DNA from: Aerolutibacter ruishenii
GTDB taxonomy: Bacteria; Pseudomonadota; Gammaproteobacteria; Xanthomonadales; Xanthomonadaceae
DNA: 64,000 nt
Assembly: GCF_007830115.1 (NCBI RefSeq)
Contig: NZ_VLKP01000003.1
Span: forward strand, 62,001-126,000
Direction: 5' to 3'
A model generated the notes under the pieces. The model was not told the DNA's origin, made no database searches, and worked only from the letters and a program-made list of their open reading frames with translations. Position numbers and translations under genes: made by a program. The first letter of the stretch is position 1, and each line of letters opens with the position of its first letter. Below are positions 47,022 through 58,143 of the stretch, piece after piece.

Positions 47022-48388
47022 GCCGCCGCTACTTCGGCACCGACGGCATCCGTGGCCGGGTGGGCGAAGGGCCGATCTCGGCCGACTTCGTCCTGCGCCT
47101 GGGTAATGCTTACGGCCACGTCCTGCGTGCCAACGCCGAATCGGCGGCGGGCCCGCGCGGCTGGCGCAAGCCGGTGGTGATCATCGGCAAGGACACCCGC
47201 ATCTCCAACTACATGTTCGAGGCCGCGCTGGAAGCGGGGTTGGTGGCGGCGGGCGTGGACGTGCAGCTGATGGGGCCGATGCCCACGCCGGCGGTCGCGC
47301 ACCTGACCCATTCCATGCGCGCCGATGGCGGCATCGTCATCTCGGCCTCGCACAACCCGCATTTCGACAACGGCATCAAGTTCTTCTCGGCCGAAGGCGA
47401 GAAGCTCGACGACGCCACCGAACTGGCCATCGAGAACGCACTCGACCAGCCGTTCAGCACAGTGGCCTCGGAGCTCCTGGGCAAGGCCGAACGCACCCGT
47501 GATGCGATCGGTCGCTATGTCGAGGCCTGCAAGAATTCCGTGCCCAAGGGGTTCGACCTGGGCGGCATGCGTATTGCGCTGGACTGCGCCAATGGCGCGA
47601 CCTACCGGCTCGGGCCGCTGGTCCTGGCCGAGCTCGGTGCCCGTGTCGACGCGGTCGGCGTGGATCCCAATGGCCTGAACATCAATGCCGGCGTCGGCTC
47701 GACCCATCCTGACGCGCTGGCGGCCCGCGTGCGTGAAACCGGCGCCGACCTCGGCATTGCATTCGATGGCGATGGCGACCGCGTGCTGTTCGTCGACGGC
47801 GACGGCGTGGTGCGCGATGGCGACGACCTGCTGTACGTGCTTGCCAGCGACTGGCAGGCCACGGGGCGCCTGCGCGGTCCGGTGGTCGGCACGTTGATGA
47901 CCAACTTCGGGCTGGAGCAGGCGCTGGAGCGCAAGGGCATCGGCTTCATCCGCGCCAAGGTTGGCGACCGCCATGTCCACCAGCAATTGCTGGCCAACGG
48001 CGGCGTGCTCGGCGGCGAGGCCTCGGGACACATCCTGTGCCTGGACCGCGCCAGTACCGGCGATGGCATCGTCAGTGCCTTGCAGGTGCTCGAGGTGCTG
48101 CAGCGCCGCGGCATCCCGCTGCGCGAGGCCCTGTCGGGCATGACCCGCGTGCCGCAGAAGACGATCAACGTGCGCTACAACCCGGGTGCCACCCGGCCCG
48201 TGGACGCGCCGGCCGTCCAGTCGGCGCTGCAGGCGGCCCAGGCAGCGGTGCACGGGAGGGGCCGCGCATTCCTGCGCCCATCCGGGACCGAGCCGGTGGT
48301 CCGGGTGACAGTCGAAGCCGATGATGCCGACCTCGTCCAGTCCACCCTCGACACACTCGCGGCCGCCGTCCGCGACGCTGCCGCCTGA
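47018..48388 (+). CDS. glmM: Phosphoglucosamine mutase
   Basis: A 456-residue enzyme interconverting glucosamine-6- and -1-phosphate on the way to UDP-N-acetylglucosamine for murein and lipopolysaccharide. [11 protein letters not shown] opens the protein, the phosphoserine is Ser111 in [14 protein letters not shown], the metal loop is [11 protein letters not shown] and the phosphate-binding loop [24 protein letters not shown] identify GlmM rather than phosphoglucomutase. The GTG start overlaps accD by 4 bp, coupling two early steps of envelope synthesis. Confidence 0.95.
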
Positions 48389-48452
48389 TCCGTGTCAAGT
48401 CGTGCCGGCCGCGCGCCGGCACACTGTCCCTATCCCATCCCGCGATTCGACC

Positions 48453-49394
48453 ATGACCCAACCCCAGATCCCCACCCTCGACATCCGCCGCTTCGACACC
48501 GACCGTGAAGCGTTCGTGGCCGAACTGGGCGCGGCCTACCGCGAGTGGGGCTTTGCCGGCATCCGCGGCCATGGCATCAGCGATGCGCAGATCGCCGGTG
48601 CCTACGACGCATTCCAGCGCTTCTTCGCGCTGCCGGAGGAGGTCAAGCGCAAGTACCACGTGCCCGGCGGCGGCGGCACGCGCGGCTACACGCCTTTTGG
48701 AGTGGAAACCGCCAAGGGTGCGCAGCATTACGACCTCAAGGAGTTCTGGCACGTTGGTCGCGAAATCGCGCGTGGTTCGAAGCACGCCGACGTCATGCCG
48801 CCCAACCTGTGGCCGGAGGAGATCGCCGATTTCCGCGAGAAGGCGTACGGGCTCTACACCGCGCTTGACCAGTTGGGCTCACGCGTGCTGAGCGCGCTGG
48901 CGTTGCACATCGGCCTGCCGGAGGACTACTTCGCCGACAAGACGGACTCGGGCAACTCCATCCTGCGCCCGATCCATTACCCGCCGATCACCACGCCGGA
49001 CATCCCCAACGTCCGCGCCGGTGCGCACGAAGACATCAACCTGATCACCCTGTTGGTTGGCGCCAGCGCCGCGGGCCTCGAAGTCTTGTCGCGCAAGGGC
49101 GAATGGGTCCCGTTCACCGCCGACGCCGACACCATCGTCGTCAACATCGGTGACATGCTGCAGCGCCTGACCAATCATGTGTACCCGTCCACAACCCACC
49201 GCGTGGTCAACCCGTCCGGCGACCAGGCACGTCAGCCGCGCTACTCCACGCCGTTCTTCCTGCACCCCAACCCGGACTTCCTGATCGACGTGCTGCCTTC
49301 GTGCGTCACCGCGGACAACCCCAGCCGTTATCCGGAGTCGATCACGGCCCAGGGGTATCTGGAAGAGCGCCTGCGCGAGATCAAGCTCAAGTAA
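48453..49394 (+). CDS. 2-oxoglutarate/Fe(II)-dependent dioxygenase, isopenicillin-N-synthase-like
   Basis: A 313-residue non-heme iron oxygenase. An N-terminal DIOX_N domain (IPTLDIRRFDTDREAF, WGFAGIRGHGI) precedes the double-stranded beta helix, where the iron triad is His192 and Asp194 (GAHEDINLITLL) and His249 (YPSTTHRVVNPSG), with Arg263 and Ser265 (RYSTPFF) for the co-substrate. The family includes isopenicillin N synthase and plant ACC oxidase; the actual substrate cannot be read from the sequence. It stands alone between glmM and tpiA with no biosynthetic neighbours. Confidence 0.87.
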   Translation: MTQPQIPTLDIRRFDTDREAFVAELGAAYREWGFAGIRGHGISDAQIAGAYDAFQRFFALPEEVKRKYHVPGGGGTRGYTPFGVETAKGAQHYDLKEFWHVGREIARGSKHADVMPPNLWPEEIADFREKAYGLYTALDQLGSRVLSALALHIGLPEDYFADKTDSGNSILRPIHYPPITTPDIPNVRAGAHEDINLITLLVGASAAGLEVLSRKGEWVPFTADADTIVVNIGDMLQRLTNHVYPSTTHRVVNPSGDQARQPRYSTPFFLHPNPDFLIDVLPSCVTADNPSRYPESITAQGYLEERLREIKLK

Positions 49395-49432
49395 CGGCCA
49401 GGCCGGGGCAGGCCGGTACCAGGGCATTGGGG

Positions 49433-49438
49433 TAGAAT
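49433..49438 (+). promoter_or_regulatory. Candidate -10 element for tpiA
   Basis: TAGAAT 71 bp before ATG 49510, no clear -35. Confidence 0.5.
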
Positions 49439-49509
49439 GCCGCGCCTTTGCCGGGCGCGGGTCGCCTGCTGACCGGTCCGGGAACCGAAGAATACGTAGG
49501 GAGTCGCTG

Positions 49510-50256
<747 letters not shown>

Positions 50257-50277
50257 CGAATCGCTGGACTATTCCCG

Positions 50278-50709
50278 ATGCTGGTGTTCCTCAACGTCAT
50301 CTACGTGCTGGTCGCTGTCGCGATGATCGCGCTGATCCTGATGCAGCGTGGCGCGGGCGCGCAGGCCGGCTCCGGCTTTGGCGGTGGCGCTTCGGCCACG
50401 GTGTTCGGATCACGCGGCGCTTCCAATTTCCTGTCCAAGTCGACGAAGTGGCTGGCCGTGGTGTTCTTTGGCATCAGCCTGTACATGGCCTGGCACGCGA
50501 CCAATACCGCGACCGGCGGCCAGGCGGCCGACAGCCAGGACCTGGGCCTGATGTCGCAGTTGCCGGCGGCACCGGCACCGGCGCAGGACGGCGGGGTTCC
50601 TGCCGCTCCCGTGCAATCCGTTCCTGCAGCGCCCGCGGTTGCGCCCCCGGCGGCGCAGCCTGCCCCCGCCGAGCAGGCTCCGGCGCCCGCTACGCCTCCG
50701 CAGGGCTGA
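50278..50709 (+). CDS. secG: Protein-export membrane protein SecG
   Basis: A 143-residue translocon subunit with two membrane helices (about 3-22 and 57-75) separated by the conserved loop MQRGAGAQAGSGFGGGASATVFGSRG. It assists SecYE in preprotein translocation. The C-terminal ~55 residues are Ala/Pro-rich, longer than in E. coli SecG (110 residues) and probably disordered in the cytoplasm or periplasm. It lies between tpiA and tRNA-Leu, the common gammaproteobacterial order. Confidence 0.94.
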   Translation: MLVFLNVIYVLVAVAMIALILMQRGAGAQAGSGFGGGASATVFGSRGASNFLSKSTKWLAVVFFGISLYMAWHATNTATGGQAADSQDLGLMSQLPAAPAPAQDGGVPAAPVQSVPAAPAVAPPAAQPAPAEQAPAPATPPQG

Positions 50710-50786
50710 GTTCCACGTACCAAGGTTGTAGTCCGCTGGCATGGAATCGCCGGTGGATGGTCTGTCATGACCAAGATCGAGTCAGT

Positions 50787-50792
50787 TACAAT
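50787..50792 (+). promoter_or_regulatory. Candidate -10 element for tRNA-Leu
   Basis: TACAAT 42 bp before the tRNA 5' end; upstream -35 match is poor. Confidence 0.4.
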
Positions 50793-50834
50793 GAATGGAT
50801 TCGATGGCCAGGATGGCCAAACGCTGTACGCAAT

Positions 50835-50919
50835 GCCCAGGTGGCGGAATTGGTAGACGCACTACCTTGAGGTGGTAGCGACTTCGGTCGTGGGGGTTCG
50901 AGTCCCCCCTTGGGCACCA
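50835..50919 (+). tRNA. tRNA-Leu (anticodon GAG)
   Basis: An 85-nt class II tRNA with encoded CCA (50917-50919). Acceptor GCCCAGG pairs with CTTGGGC (one G-T); D-arm GTGGCGGAATTGGTAGACGC; anticodon stem CTACC/GGTAG with loop TTGAGGT gives anticodon GAG for CUC/CUU; a long variable arm GACTTCGGTC and T-arm with GGTTCGAGTC follow. It sits between secG and nuoA as in many gammaproteobacteria. Confidence 0.96.
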
Positions 50920-50957
50920 ACAGAACGCGGTGTGGCACGTGCGACGGGCCGCATCAA

Positions 50958-50995
50958 CGGCGGTGAATCGCCGAGCCAAGGCCGCGGTTGCGGCC
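50958..50995 (+). other. Two tandem hairpins between tRNA-Leu and nuoA
   Basis: Hairpin one: CGGCG/CGCCG (50958-50962, 50969-50973) with a 6-nt loop. Hairpin two: GGCCGC/GCGGCC (50980-50985, 50990-50995) with loop GGTT. They end 19 bp before the nuoA GTG and have no T-run. Confidence 0.4.
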
Positions 50996-51014
50996 ATAGC
51001 TGAGAGAACATCGA

Positions 51015-51371
51015 GTGCTGGCCGAATACCTGCCGACCCTGCTGTTCATTGTCGTCGCCAGTGTCATTGGCGTCGCCCTTATCGTGGTAGGTAATGTGCT
51101 GGGGCCCAAGCGCCCCTCGTTGGAGAAACTGTCTCCATACGAATGCGGCTTCGAGGCTTTCGAAGACGCGCGCATGCAGTTCGACGTGCGCTATTACCTC
51201 ATCGCCATCCAGTTCATCATCTTTGACCTGGAAATCATCTTCATCGTGCCCTGGGCCACCGTGTTCCGCGAACTCGGTGTGGTCGGCCTTGTCGAGATGG
51301 GCATCTTCGCCAGCATGCTGCTGCTTGGCTTCATCTACGTGTGGAAGAAGGGAGCCCTGGAATGGGAGTGA
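51015..51371 (+). CDS. nuoA: NADH-quinone oxidoreductase subunit A
   Basis: A 118-residue membrane subunit of respiratory complex I with three helices. The conserved segment is [23 protein letters not shown], whose Cys44-containing loop takes part in quinone-site conformational change. It begins the nuo operon with GTG 51015. The frame overlaps nuoB by 10 bp. Confidence 0.96.
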   Translation: MLAEYLPTLLFIVVASVIGVALIVVGNVLGPKRPSLEKLSPYECGFEAFEDARMQFDVRYYLIAIQFIIFDLEIIFIVPWATVFRELGVVGLVEMGIFASMLLLGFIYVWKKGALEWE

Positions 51372-51934
51372 TCCAGACCGTTTCCGGGCTGATGAGCAAC
51401 CCGCTGCCGGAAGGGCGGCTGGATGACATCCTGCTGCCGGAAGCCGACAACCCGGTGATGCAGCAGGGCTTCGTCACCACCAGCCTCGATGCGTTGTGGA
51501 ACTGGGCGCGTACCGGCTCGATGTGGCCGATGTCGTTCGGCCTGGCCTGCTGCGCCGTCGAGATGATGCACGCCGGCGCCGCGCGCATGGACCTTGACCG
51601 CTACGGCGTGGTGTTCCGCCCGTCGCCGCGCCAGTCCGACGTGATGATCGTGGCCGGTACCCTGGTCAACAAGATGGCCCCGGCGCTGCGCAAGGTCTAC
51701 GACCAGATGCCCGAACCCAAGTGGGTGATCTCGATGGGGAGCTGCGCCAACGGCGGCGGCTACTACCACTATTCCTATTCGGTGGTCCGTGGCTGCGATC
51801 GCGTGGTGCCGGTGGACGTGTACGTCCCGGGCTGTCCGCCGACCGCCGAGGCGCTGGTGTACGGAATCCTGCAGTTGCAGAAGAAGATCCGCCGCGGCAC
51901 CAACTTCGGCGCCAACCCGCAGGGCGTGCGCTGA
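51362..51934 (+). CDS. nuoB: NADH-quinone oxidoreductase subunit B
   Basis: A 190-residue peripheral subunit that holds the terminal cluster N2, the electron donor to quinone. Ligands are the tandem pair Cys63-Cys64 ([10 protein letters not shown]), Cys128 ([10 protein letters not shown]) and Cys158 ([12 protein letters not shown]). ATG 51362 lies inside nuoA with GGGAG upstream, so translation is coupled. Confidence 0.97.
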   Translation: MGVIQTVSGLMSNPLPEGRLDDILLPEADNPVMQQGFVTTSLDALWNWARTGSMWPMSFGLACCAVEMMHAGAARMDLDRYGVVFRPSPRQSDVMIVAGTLVNKMAPALRKVYDQMPEPKWVISMGSCANGGGYYHYSYSVVRGCDRVVPVDVYVPGCPPTAEALVYGILQLQKKIRRGTNFGANPQGVR

Positions 51935-51935
51935 G

Positions 51936-52682
51936 ATGGCCGGCGCTTCCGCTTCCAACGACACCGTGATGGCCTTCGTCGAGCGCCTGCAGGCGCGCTT
52001 CGTCGATGCAGGGGTCACCGTGGCGACGCCGCGTGGCGAAGTAACGATCGACGTCGCTGCCGACGCCTGGCTGGATACGGCGCGTGCGCTGCGCGATGAG
52101 TTCGGATTCGAACAGTGCGTGGACGTCAGCGGCGTTGACTACCTGAGCTACGGCTCTGACGAGTGGGACACCGACGTGTCCTCCGAAGGTTTCTCCCGTG
52201 GCGTGGAAGGCAAGAGCGCCGGCCGCTTCAAGTGGGGCGAGCAGCCCAATGGCGCCGCCGCCTCGCCGGAGCGCCGCTTTGCCGCGGCGGCGCACCTGCT
52301 GTCGGTGCAGCACAACCGCCGCTTGCGCCTGCGCACCTTCGCCGAGAACGACGACTTCCCGGTCGTGTCCACGCTGACCGGCGTGTGGGCCGGCACCAAC
52401 TGGTTCGAGCGCGAGGTGTTCGACCTGTTCGGCATCATCTTCGAAGGCCACCCGGACCTGCGCCGCATCCTGACGGACTATGGTTTCGTCGGCCATCCGT
52501 TCCGCAAGGACTTCCCGCTGATCGGCAACGTCGAGGTCCGCTACGACGCCGACAAGAGGCGCGTGGTCTATGAACCCGTTTCCATCGAGCCGCGCGTCGG
52601 CGTGCCGCGCGTGATCCGCGACGATGCGCGCTACCAGACCGCGGTGGGCGAGGCGGCCCAGCGCGCCGAGGTGAAGAAGTGA
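51936..52682 (+). CDS. nuoC: NADH-quinone oxidoreductase subunit C
   Basis: A 248-residue 30-kDa-type subunit of the connecting arm. Signature: [25 protein letters not shown] and [10 protein letters not shown]. Separate from nuoD here, unlike the nuoCD fusion of E. coli. It begins one base after nuoB and its stop overlaps nuoD (GTGA). Confidence 0.96.
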   Translation: MAGASASNDTVMAFVERLQARFVDAGVTVATPRGEVTIDVAADAWLDTARALRDEFGFEQCVDVSGVDYLSYGSDEWDTDVSSEGFSRGVEGKSAGRFKWGEQPNGAAASPERRFAAAAHLLSVQHNRRLRLRTFAENDDFPVVSTLTGVWAGTNWFEREVFDLFGIIFEGHPDLRRILTDYGFVGHPFRKDFPLIGNVEVRYDADKRRVVYEPVSIEPRVGVPRVIRDDARYQTAVGEAAQRAEVKK

Positions 52683-53974
52683 GCGTTCCTGCGTCCAGCG
52701 TGAATACCTCGGGCCTGAAGGCCGCCGAGATCCGCAACTACACCATGAACTTCGGCCCGCAGCACCCGGCCGCGCATGGTGTGCTGCGCCTGATCCTGGA
52801 AATGGACGGCGAGGTCGTGCAGCGTGCCGACCCGCACGTGGGGTTACTGCATCGCGCGACCGAGAAGCTGGCCGAGTCCAAGCCATTCAACCAGTCGATC
52901 GGCTACATGGATCGCCTGGACTACGTGTCGATGATGTGCAACGAGCACGCTTACGTGCGCGCCATCGAGACGCTGATGGGGATCGAGGCGCCGGAGCGCG
53001 CCCAGTACATCCGCACGATGTACGACGAGATCACCCGCATCCTGAACCACCTGATGTGGATAGGCTCCAACGCGCTCGACCTGGGCGCGATGGCGGTGTT
53101 CCTGTACGCCTTCCGCGAGCGCGAAGAGCTGATGGACTGCTACGAGGCGGTCTCCGGCGCGCGCATGCACGCGGCGTACTACCGTCCGGGTGGCGTGTAC
53201 CGCGACCTCCCGGACCGCATGCCGAAGTACAAGGAGTCGCCGTGGCGCAAGGGCCAGAAGCTCAAGCGCTTCAACGAGTGGCGTGAAGGTTCGCTGCTGG
53301 ATTACCTGGAGCGTTTCACCCAGGACTTCCCGGCGCGTGTCGACGAGTACGAGACGCTGCTGACCGAGAACCGCATCTGGAAGCAACGCACCGTCGGCAT
53401 CGGCGTGGTCTCGCCCGAGCAGGCGCTGGCCTGGGGCATGACCGGCGCGATGATCCGCGGTTCGGGCATTGCCTGGGACCTGCGCAAGAAACAGCCGTAC
53501 GCCAAGTACGCCGAGATGGATTTCGACATCCCGGTGGGCGTCAACGGCGATTGCTACGACCGCTACCTGGTCCGCGTGGCGGAGATGCGCCAGTCCAACC
53601 GCATCATCCAGCAGTGCGTGAAGTGGCTGAAGGCCAACCCGGGCCCGGTCATGGTCGACAACTTCAAGGTCGCTCCGCCGCCGCGCGAGGGCATGAAGGA
53701 CGACATGGAAGCCCTGATCCACCACTTCAAGCTGTTCTCCGAGGGCTACTGCGTACCGGCTGGCGAAACCTACTCCGCGGTCGAAGCGCCCAAGGGCGAG
53801 TTCGGCTGCTACCTGGTGTCCGACGGCGCCAACAAGCCGTTCCGCGTCAAGCTGCGTGCGCCCGGTTTCGCGCACCTGTCGTCGATGGACGCCATCGTGA
53901 AGGGCCACATGCTGGCCGACGTCGTGGCGATGATCGGCACCTACGATCTCGTGTTCGGCGAGGTCGACCGCTGA
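52679..53974 (+). CDS. nuoD: NADH-quinone oxidoreductase subunit D
   Basis: A 431-residue 49-kDa-type subunit that forms the quinone pocket with NuoB. Conserved parts are [15 protein letters not shown] with the quinone-contacting His, [31 protein letters not shown] and the C-terminal [13 protein letters not shown] 52679 overlaps the nuoC stop. It descends from the large subunit of group 4 NiFe hydrogenases but lacks the metal cysteines. Confidence 0.97.
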   Translation: MSVPASSVNTSGLKAAEIRNYTMNFGPQHPAAHGVLRLILEMDGEVVQRADPHVGLLHRATEKLAESKPFNQSIGYMDRLDYVSMMCNEHAYVRAIETLMGIEAPERAQYIRTMYDEITRILNHLMWIGSNALDLGAMAVFLYAFREREELMDCYEAVSGARMHAAYYRPGGVYRDLPDRMPKYKESPWRKGQKLKRFNEWREGSLLDYLERFTQDFPARVDEYETLLTENRIWKQRTVGIGVVSPEQALAWGMTGAMIRGSGIAWDLRKKQPYAKYAEMDFDIPVGVNGDCYDRYLVRVAEMRQSNRIIQQCVKWLKANPGPVMVDNFKVAPPPREGMKDDMEALIHHFKLFSEGYCVPAGETYSAVEAPKGEFGCYLVSDGANKPFRVKLRAPGFAHLSSMDAIVKGHMLADVVAMIGTYDLVFGEVDR

Positions 53975-54002
53975 TCGCGGCGGCCGTTGAGGATCTGAAT
54001 CA

Positions 54003-54530
54003 ATGAAGGCGACTGGAAATTTCGAGGCCTGTCAGAACGTCGACCCGATGGTCGCGTTGTCCGACAAGACCCGTGCGCACATCGACCACTGGCTGACCAA
54101 GTTCCCGCCGGACCGCAAGCGTTCGGCGGTGCTGCAGGGCCTGCATGCCGCGCAGGAGCAGAACGATGGCTGGCTGACCGACGAGCTGATCGCCGCCGTG
54201 GCCAAGTACCTGGACCTGCCGCCGGTTTGGGCCTACGAGGTCGCCAGCTTCTACACGATGTTCGAGACCAACAAGGTCGGCCGCAACAACGTCGCCTTCT
54301 GCACCAACATCAGCTGCTGGCTCAACGGCGCCGAGGACCTGGTCAAGCACGCCGAGCAGAAGCTGGGCTGCAAGCTGGGCGAGTCCACCGCCGACGGCCG
54401 CGTCTACCTCAAGCGTGAGGAAGAGTGCGTGGCCGCCTGCTGCGGCGCGCCGGTGGTCGTCATCAACGGTCATTACCACGAGAAGCTGGACACCGCGAAG
54501 GTGGACGAGCTGCTCGACGGGCTGAAGTGA
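54003..54530 (+). CDS. nuoE: NADH-quinone oxidoreductase subunit E
   Basis: A 175-residue thioredoxin-like subunit with the 2Fe-2S cluster N1a. Ligands are Cys100 and Cys105 ([11 protein letters not shown]) and Cys142 and Cys146 ([10 protein letters not shown]). It pairs with NuoF in the NADH dehydrogenase module. ATG 54003; nuoF follows 11 bp later. Confidence 0.96.
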   Translation: MKATGNFEACQNVDPMVALSDKTRAHIDHWLTKFPPDRKRSAVLQGLHAAQEQNDGWLTDELIAAVAKYLDLPPVWAYEVASFYTMFETNKVGRNNVAFCTNISCWLNGAEDLVKHAEQKLGCKLGESTADGRVYLKREEECVAACCGAPVVVINGHYHEKLDTAKVDELLDGLK

Positions 54531-54541
54531 GGCAGGGACAG

Positions 54542-55906
54542 ATGGCGCACGCGCACCACGACTACTCCAAGGGCTACGGCCCGGTCGGCCCGGCCCCGCA
54601 GGAGCACAGTGTCGTCTACACGACGCTGCACTACGACACCCCGTGGTCGTACGAGAACTACCTCAAGACGGGTGGCTACGCCGCCTGGCGCAAGATCCTG
54701 ACCGAGAAGATGGATCCGGCCGCCGTCGTCGAGATGGTCAAGCAGTCCGGCCTGCGCGGCCGCGGCGGCGCGGGCTTCCCGACCGGCCTGAAGTGGAGCT
54801 TCATGCCCAAGGGCCCGGGCCAGAAGTACATCCTGTGCAACTCCGACGAGTCCGAGCCGGGTACGGCCAAGGACCGCGACATCCTGCGCTACAACCCGCA
54901 TGCCGTGGTCGAAGGCCTGGCCATCGCCTGCTACGCGACGGGTTCGACGGTTGCCTACAACTACCTGCGCGGCGAGTTCCACCACGAGCCGTTCGAGCAC
55001 TTCGAGCAGGCGCTGAAGGAAGCCTACGAAAACGGCTGGCTGGGCAAGAACGTGCTCGGCAGTGGCGTGGACGTGGACATCTACGGCGCGCTCGGCGCCG
55101 GTGCCTACATCTGCGGCGAAGAGACCGCGCTGATGGAGTCGCTGGAAGGCAAGAAGGGCCAGCCGCGCTACAAGCCGCCGTTCCCGGCCAACTTCGGCCT
55201 GTACGGCAAGCCGACCACGATCAACAACACCGAGACCTACGCCTCGGTGCCGGCGATCATCCGCAATGGCGCTGAGTGGTTCCTCAATCTGGGCAAGCCC
55301 AACAACGGTGGCCCGAAGATCTTCTCGGTCAGCGGCCACGTCGCCAAGCCGGGCAATTATGAAATTCGCCTCGGCACCTCGTTCGCCGACCTGCTGGCGC
55401 TGGCCGGCGGCCTGCGCCCGGGTCGCAAGTTGAAGGCCGTGATCCCCGGCGGCTCGTCGATGAAGGTGCTGCCGGCCGACGCGATGATGGCCTGCACCAT
55501 GGACTACGACTCGATCCAGAAGGCCGGTTCGGGCCTGGGTTCTGGCGCGGTCATCGTGATGGACGACACCGCCTGCATGGTGCGCGTCACCCAGCGCATT
55601 GCCCGTTTCTACTTCAAGGAAAGCTGCGGCCAGTGCACCCCGTGCCGCGAAGGCACCGGCTGGATGTACCGCATGCTGACCCGCATCGTGGAGAAGACCG
55701 CGACGCTGGACGACCTTCAGATGCTGCGGACCGCCGCGGGCCAGATCGAGGGCCACACCATCTGCGCGTTCGGCGAAGCCGCCGCGTGGCCGGTGCAGGG
55801 CATGCTGCACCACTTCTGGGACGAGTTCGAATACGCGATCGTGAACAAGCGCTTCCTGGTCGATGACCAGCGCGCCGGCACCGTCGTTGAAAAGGTGGCC
55901 GCATGA
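54542..55906 (+). CDS. nuoF: NADH-quinone oxidoreductase subunit F
   Basis: A 454-residue subunit where NADH is oxidised. FMN/NADH-binding loops are [15 protein letters not shown] and [16 protein letters not shown]; cluster N3 is held by Cys362, Cys365 and Cys368 ([12 protein letters not shown]) plus the Cys in HTICAFG. An N-terminal extension of about 25 residues is His/Gly-rich. Its stop overlaps nuoG (ATGA). Confidence 0.97.
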   Translation: MAHAHHDYSKGYGPVGPAPQEHSVVYTTLHYDTPWSYENYLKTGGYAAWRKILTEKMDPAAVVEMVKQSGLRGRGGAGFPTGLKWSFMPKGPGQKYILCNSDESEPGTAKDRDILRYNPHAVVEGLAIACYATGSTVAYNYLRGEFHHEPFEHFEQALKEAYENGWLGKNVLGSGVDVDIYGALGAGAYICGEETALMESLEGKKGQPRYKPPFPANFGLYGKPTTINNTETYASVPAIIRNGAEWFLNLGKPNNGGPKIFSVSGHVAKPGNYEIRLGTSFADLLALAGGLRPGRKLKAVIPGGSSMKVLPADAMMACTMDYDSIQKAGSGLGSGAVIVMDDTACMVRVTQRIARFYFKESCGQCTPCREGTGWMYRMLTRIVEKTATLDDLQMLRTAAGQIEGHTICAFGEAAAWPVQGMLHHFWDEFEYAIVNKRFLVDDQRAGTVVEKVAA

Positions 55907-58140
55907 GCGCTGTCGAGACTGACGTGAAGCCCGTCGTGCCGGAAGGGCACGTCGCCATCGAGATCGACGGCGTGGCGATGACCGCGCCCAAGGGCTCGAT
56001 GATCATCCACGCTGCCGACAAGGCCGGCATCCCGATTCCGCGTTTCTGTTACCACGACAAGCTGAGCGTGGCGGCCAACTGCCGCATGTGCCTGGTCGAG
56101 GTGGAGAAGATGCCGAAGGCCGCACCGGCCTGCGCCACGCCGGTGATGGAAGGCATGAAGGTCATCACGCGCAGCGAGAAGTCGTTGAAGTCGCAGCGCA
56201 ACGTGATGGAGTTCCTGCTGATCAACCACCCGCTGGATTGCCCGGTCTGCGACCAGGGCGGCGAGTGCGAGCTGCAGGACCTGTCGATGGGCTATGGCCG
56301 CTCGGTCAGCCGCTTCTCCGAGCGAAAGCGTTCCGTGCCCGACGAGGACATGGGGCCGCTGGTCGCCACCGAGATGACCCGCTGCATCCAGTGCACGCGC
56401 TGCGTGCGCTTCACCGCGGAGGTCGCCGGCACCTACGAGCTGGGTGGCATGTACCGTGGCGAAAACCTGCAGATCGGTACCTACGACGGCAAGCCGCTCA
56501 CCACCGAGCTGTCGGGCAACGTCATCGACGTGTGCCCGGTGGGTGCGCTGACCAACAAGGTGTTCCAGTTCAAGGCCCGCCCGTGGGAGCTGACCGCGCG
56601 TGAGTCGCTGGGCTTCCACGACGCGCTGGGCAGCAACCTGTTCCACCACGTGCGCCGCGGCGAAGTGCTGCGCACCGTGCCGCGCGACAACGAGGCGGTC
56701 AACGAGTGCTGGCTGTCGGACCGCGACCGCTATTCGCACCAGGGCCTGTACGCCGCCGACCGCGCCAGGCAGCCGCTGGTCAAGGACGGTGATGACTGGC
56801 GCGAGGCCTCGTGGGACGAGGCGCTGGCCAAGGCCGCGCACATCCTGCGCAACAACGGCGGCGACAACCTCGGCATCCTGACGCACCCGGCCACCTCCAA
56901 CGAGGAAGGCGCGCTGCTGGCCCGCCTGGCCAAGGCGCTGGGTACCGGCAACCTCGACCACCGCATCAGCCAGAACGACCTGAGCGACGCCGCGACCGCG
57001 GACATCTTCGGCATGCCGGTGGCCGACATCGAATCGGCCGACCTGGTCGTGATCGTCGGTTCCAACCTGCGCCACGAGCTGCCGTTGGTCCACCAGCGCG
57101 TGCGCAAGGCCTGGCGCAAGGGCGCCAAGGTGCACGTGGTCAATCCGGTCGATTTCGACTTTACCTTCGACATCGCCGGCAAGCAGATCGTCGCGCCGTC
57201 CAAGCTGGCGGACGCACTGTCCGACGCCGGTCTGGTCGAGGCCGCGAAGGCCGCCAACCATGCCGTGGTGATCGTCGGAGCGCTGGCCGAGAATGGCCCG
57301 TATGCCGCCGTCATCCGCAAGGCCGTGGCTGCATTCGGTGCCGCCACCAACACCGCGGTCTGCCGCATTCCGCAGGGCGCGAACGCCGTCGGCCTGGCTG
57401 ACTACGGCGTGCTGCCCACCGCGCGTGACGCGCAGGGCATGCTGGCCGACCGGCGCGCCGCCTACGTCATCTACGGGATCGAGCCGGGCATGGACTTCGC
57501 CGACACCGCGACCGCGATGAAGGCGCTCAACGGCGCGCAGGTCGTGGCGTTCAGCCACTTTGCCTGCCGCTCCACCCGCGCCGTCGCCGACGTGATCCTG
57601 CCGATCGGCCTGCTGCCGGAAGTGGACGCCACCCTGACCAACCTCGACGGCCGCGACCAGGTGGCCGTGGCCGGCGGCAAGCTGCCGGGCGACGCGCGTG
57701 CCGGCTGGCGCGTGCTGCGTGCGCTCGGCGGTGAGCTGGCTGCCGATGGCTTCGAATTCACCGATCTGGCCGGCCTGCGCGCCGGTCTGCAGCGCCATGA
57801 AGTCAGCGTCGCGGCCGGCAAGGTGCCGGTGGTGGCGGGCGAGGGTCTCGAGATCGCGTCCAGCATCGCCATTTACCGCAGCGACGCCGTGGTGCGTCGC
57901 GCTCCGGCGCTGCAGTCGCATCCGCTCAATGCCGAACCGCGCGCCACGCTGCATCCGGAAGACGCCGCTGCGCTCGGTTTCGCCAATGGCGCCATGGCCA
58001 AGTTCCAGGCCGGGCAGGGCACGGCCGCATTGCCGATCGCGGTGAGCGACAAGGTCGCCCGCGGCACGGTGTGGGTGGAAAGCGGCCACGGTGCAACGGC
58101 GCCGATGGGCGCCGGCCGCGCGCAGGCGGGGAGGGCCTGA
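55903..58140 (+). CDS. nuoG: NADH-quinone oxidoreductase subunit G
   Basis: A 745-residue 75-kDa-type subunit with the electron-wire clusters. N1b (2Fe-2S): Cys49, Cys60, Cys63, Cys77. N5: His109, Cys113, Cys116, Cys122. N4: Cys161, Cys164, Cys167, Cys211. No cysteines follow in the next 50 residues, so the extra cluster N7 of the E. coli and Thermus proteins is absent. The C-terminal two thirds are a molybdopterin-oxidoreductase-like domain without a cofactor. ATG 55903 overlaps nuoF by 4 bp. Confidence 0.96.
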   Translation: MSAVETDVKPVVPEGHVAIEIDGVAMTAPKGSMIIHAADKAGIPIPRFCYHDKLSVAANCRMCLVEVEKMPKAAPACATPVMEGMKVITRSEKSLKSQRNVMEFLLINHPLDCPVCDQGGECELQDLSMGYGRSVSRFSERKRSVPDEDMGPLVATEMTRCIQCTRCVRFTAEVAGTYELGGMYRGENLQIGTYDGKPLTTELSGNVIDVCPVGALTNKVFQFKARPWELTARESLGFHDALGSNLFHHVRRGEVLRTVPRDNEAVNECWLSDRDRYSHQGLYAADRARQPLVKDGDDWREASWDEALAKAAHILRNNGGDNLGILTHPATSNEEGALLARLAKALGTGNLDHRISQNDLSDAATADIFGMPVADIESADLVVIVGSNLRHELPLVHQRVRKAWRKGAKVHVVNPVDFDFTFDIAGKQIVAPSKLADALSDAGLVEAAKAANHAVVIVGALAENGPYAAVIRKAVAAFGAATNTAVCRIPQGANAVGLADYGVLPTARDAQGMLADRRAAYVIYGIEPGMDFADTATAMKALNGAQVVAFSHFACRSTRAVADVILPIGLLPEVDATLTNLDGRDQVAVAGGKLPGDARAGWRVLRALGGELAADGFEFTDLAGLRAGLQRHEVSVAAGKVPVVAGEGLEIASSIAIYRSDAVVRRAPALQSHPLNAEPRATLHPEDAAALGFANGAMAKFQAGQGTAALPIAVSDKVARGTVWVESGHGATAPMGAGRAQAGRA

Positions 58141-58143
58141 TCC

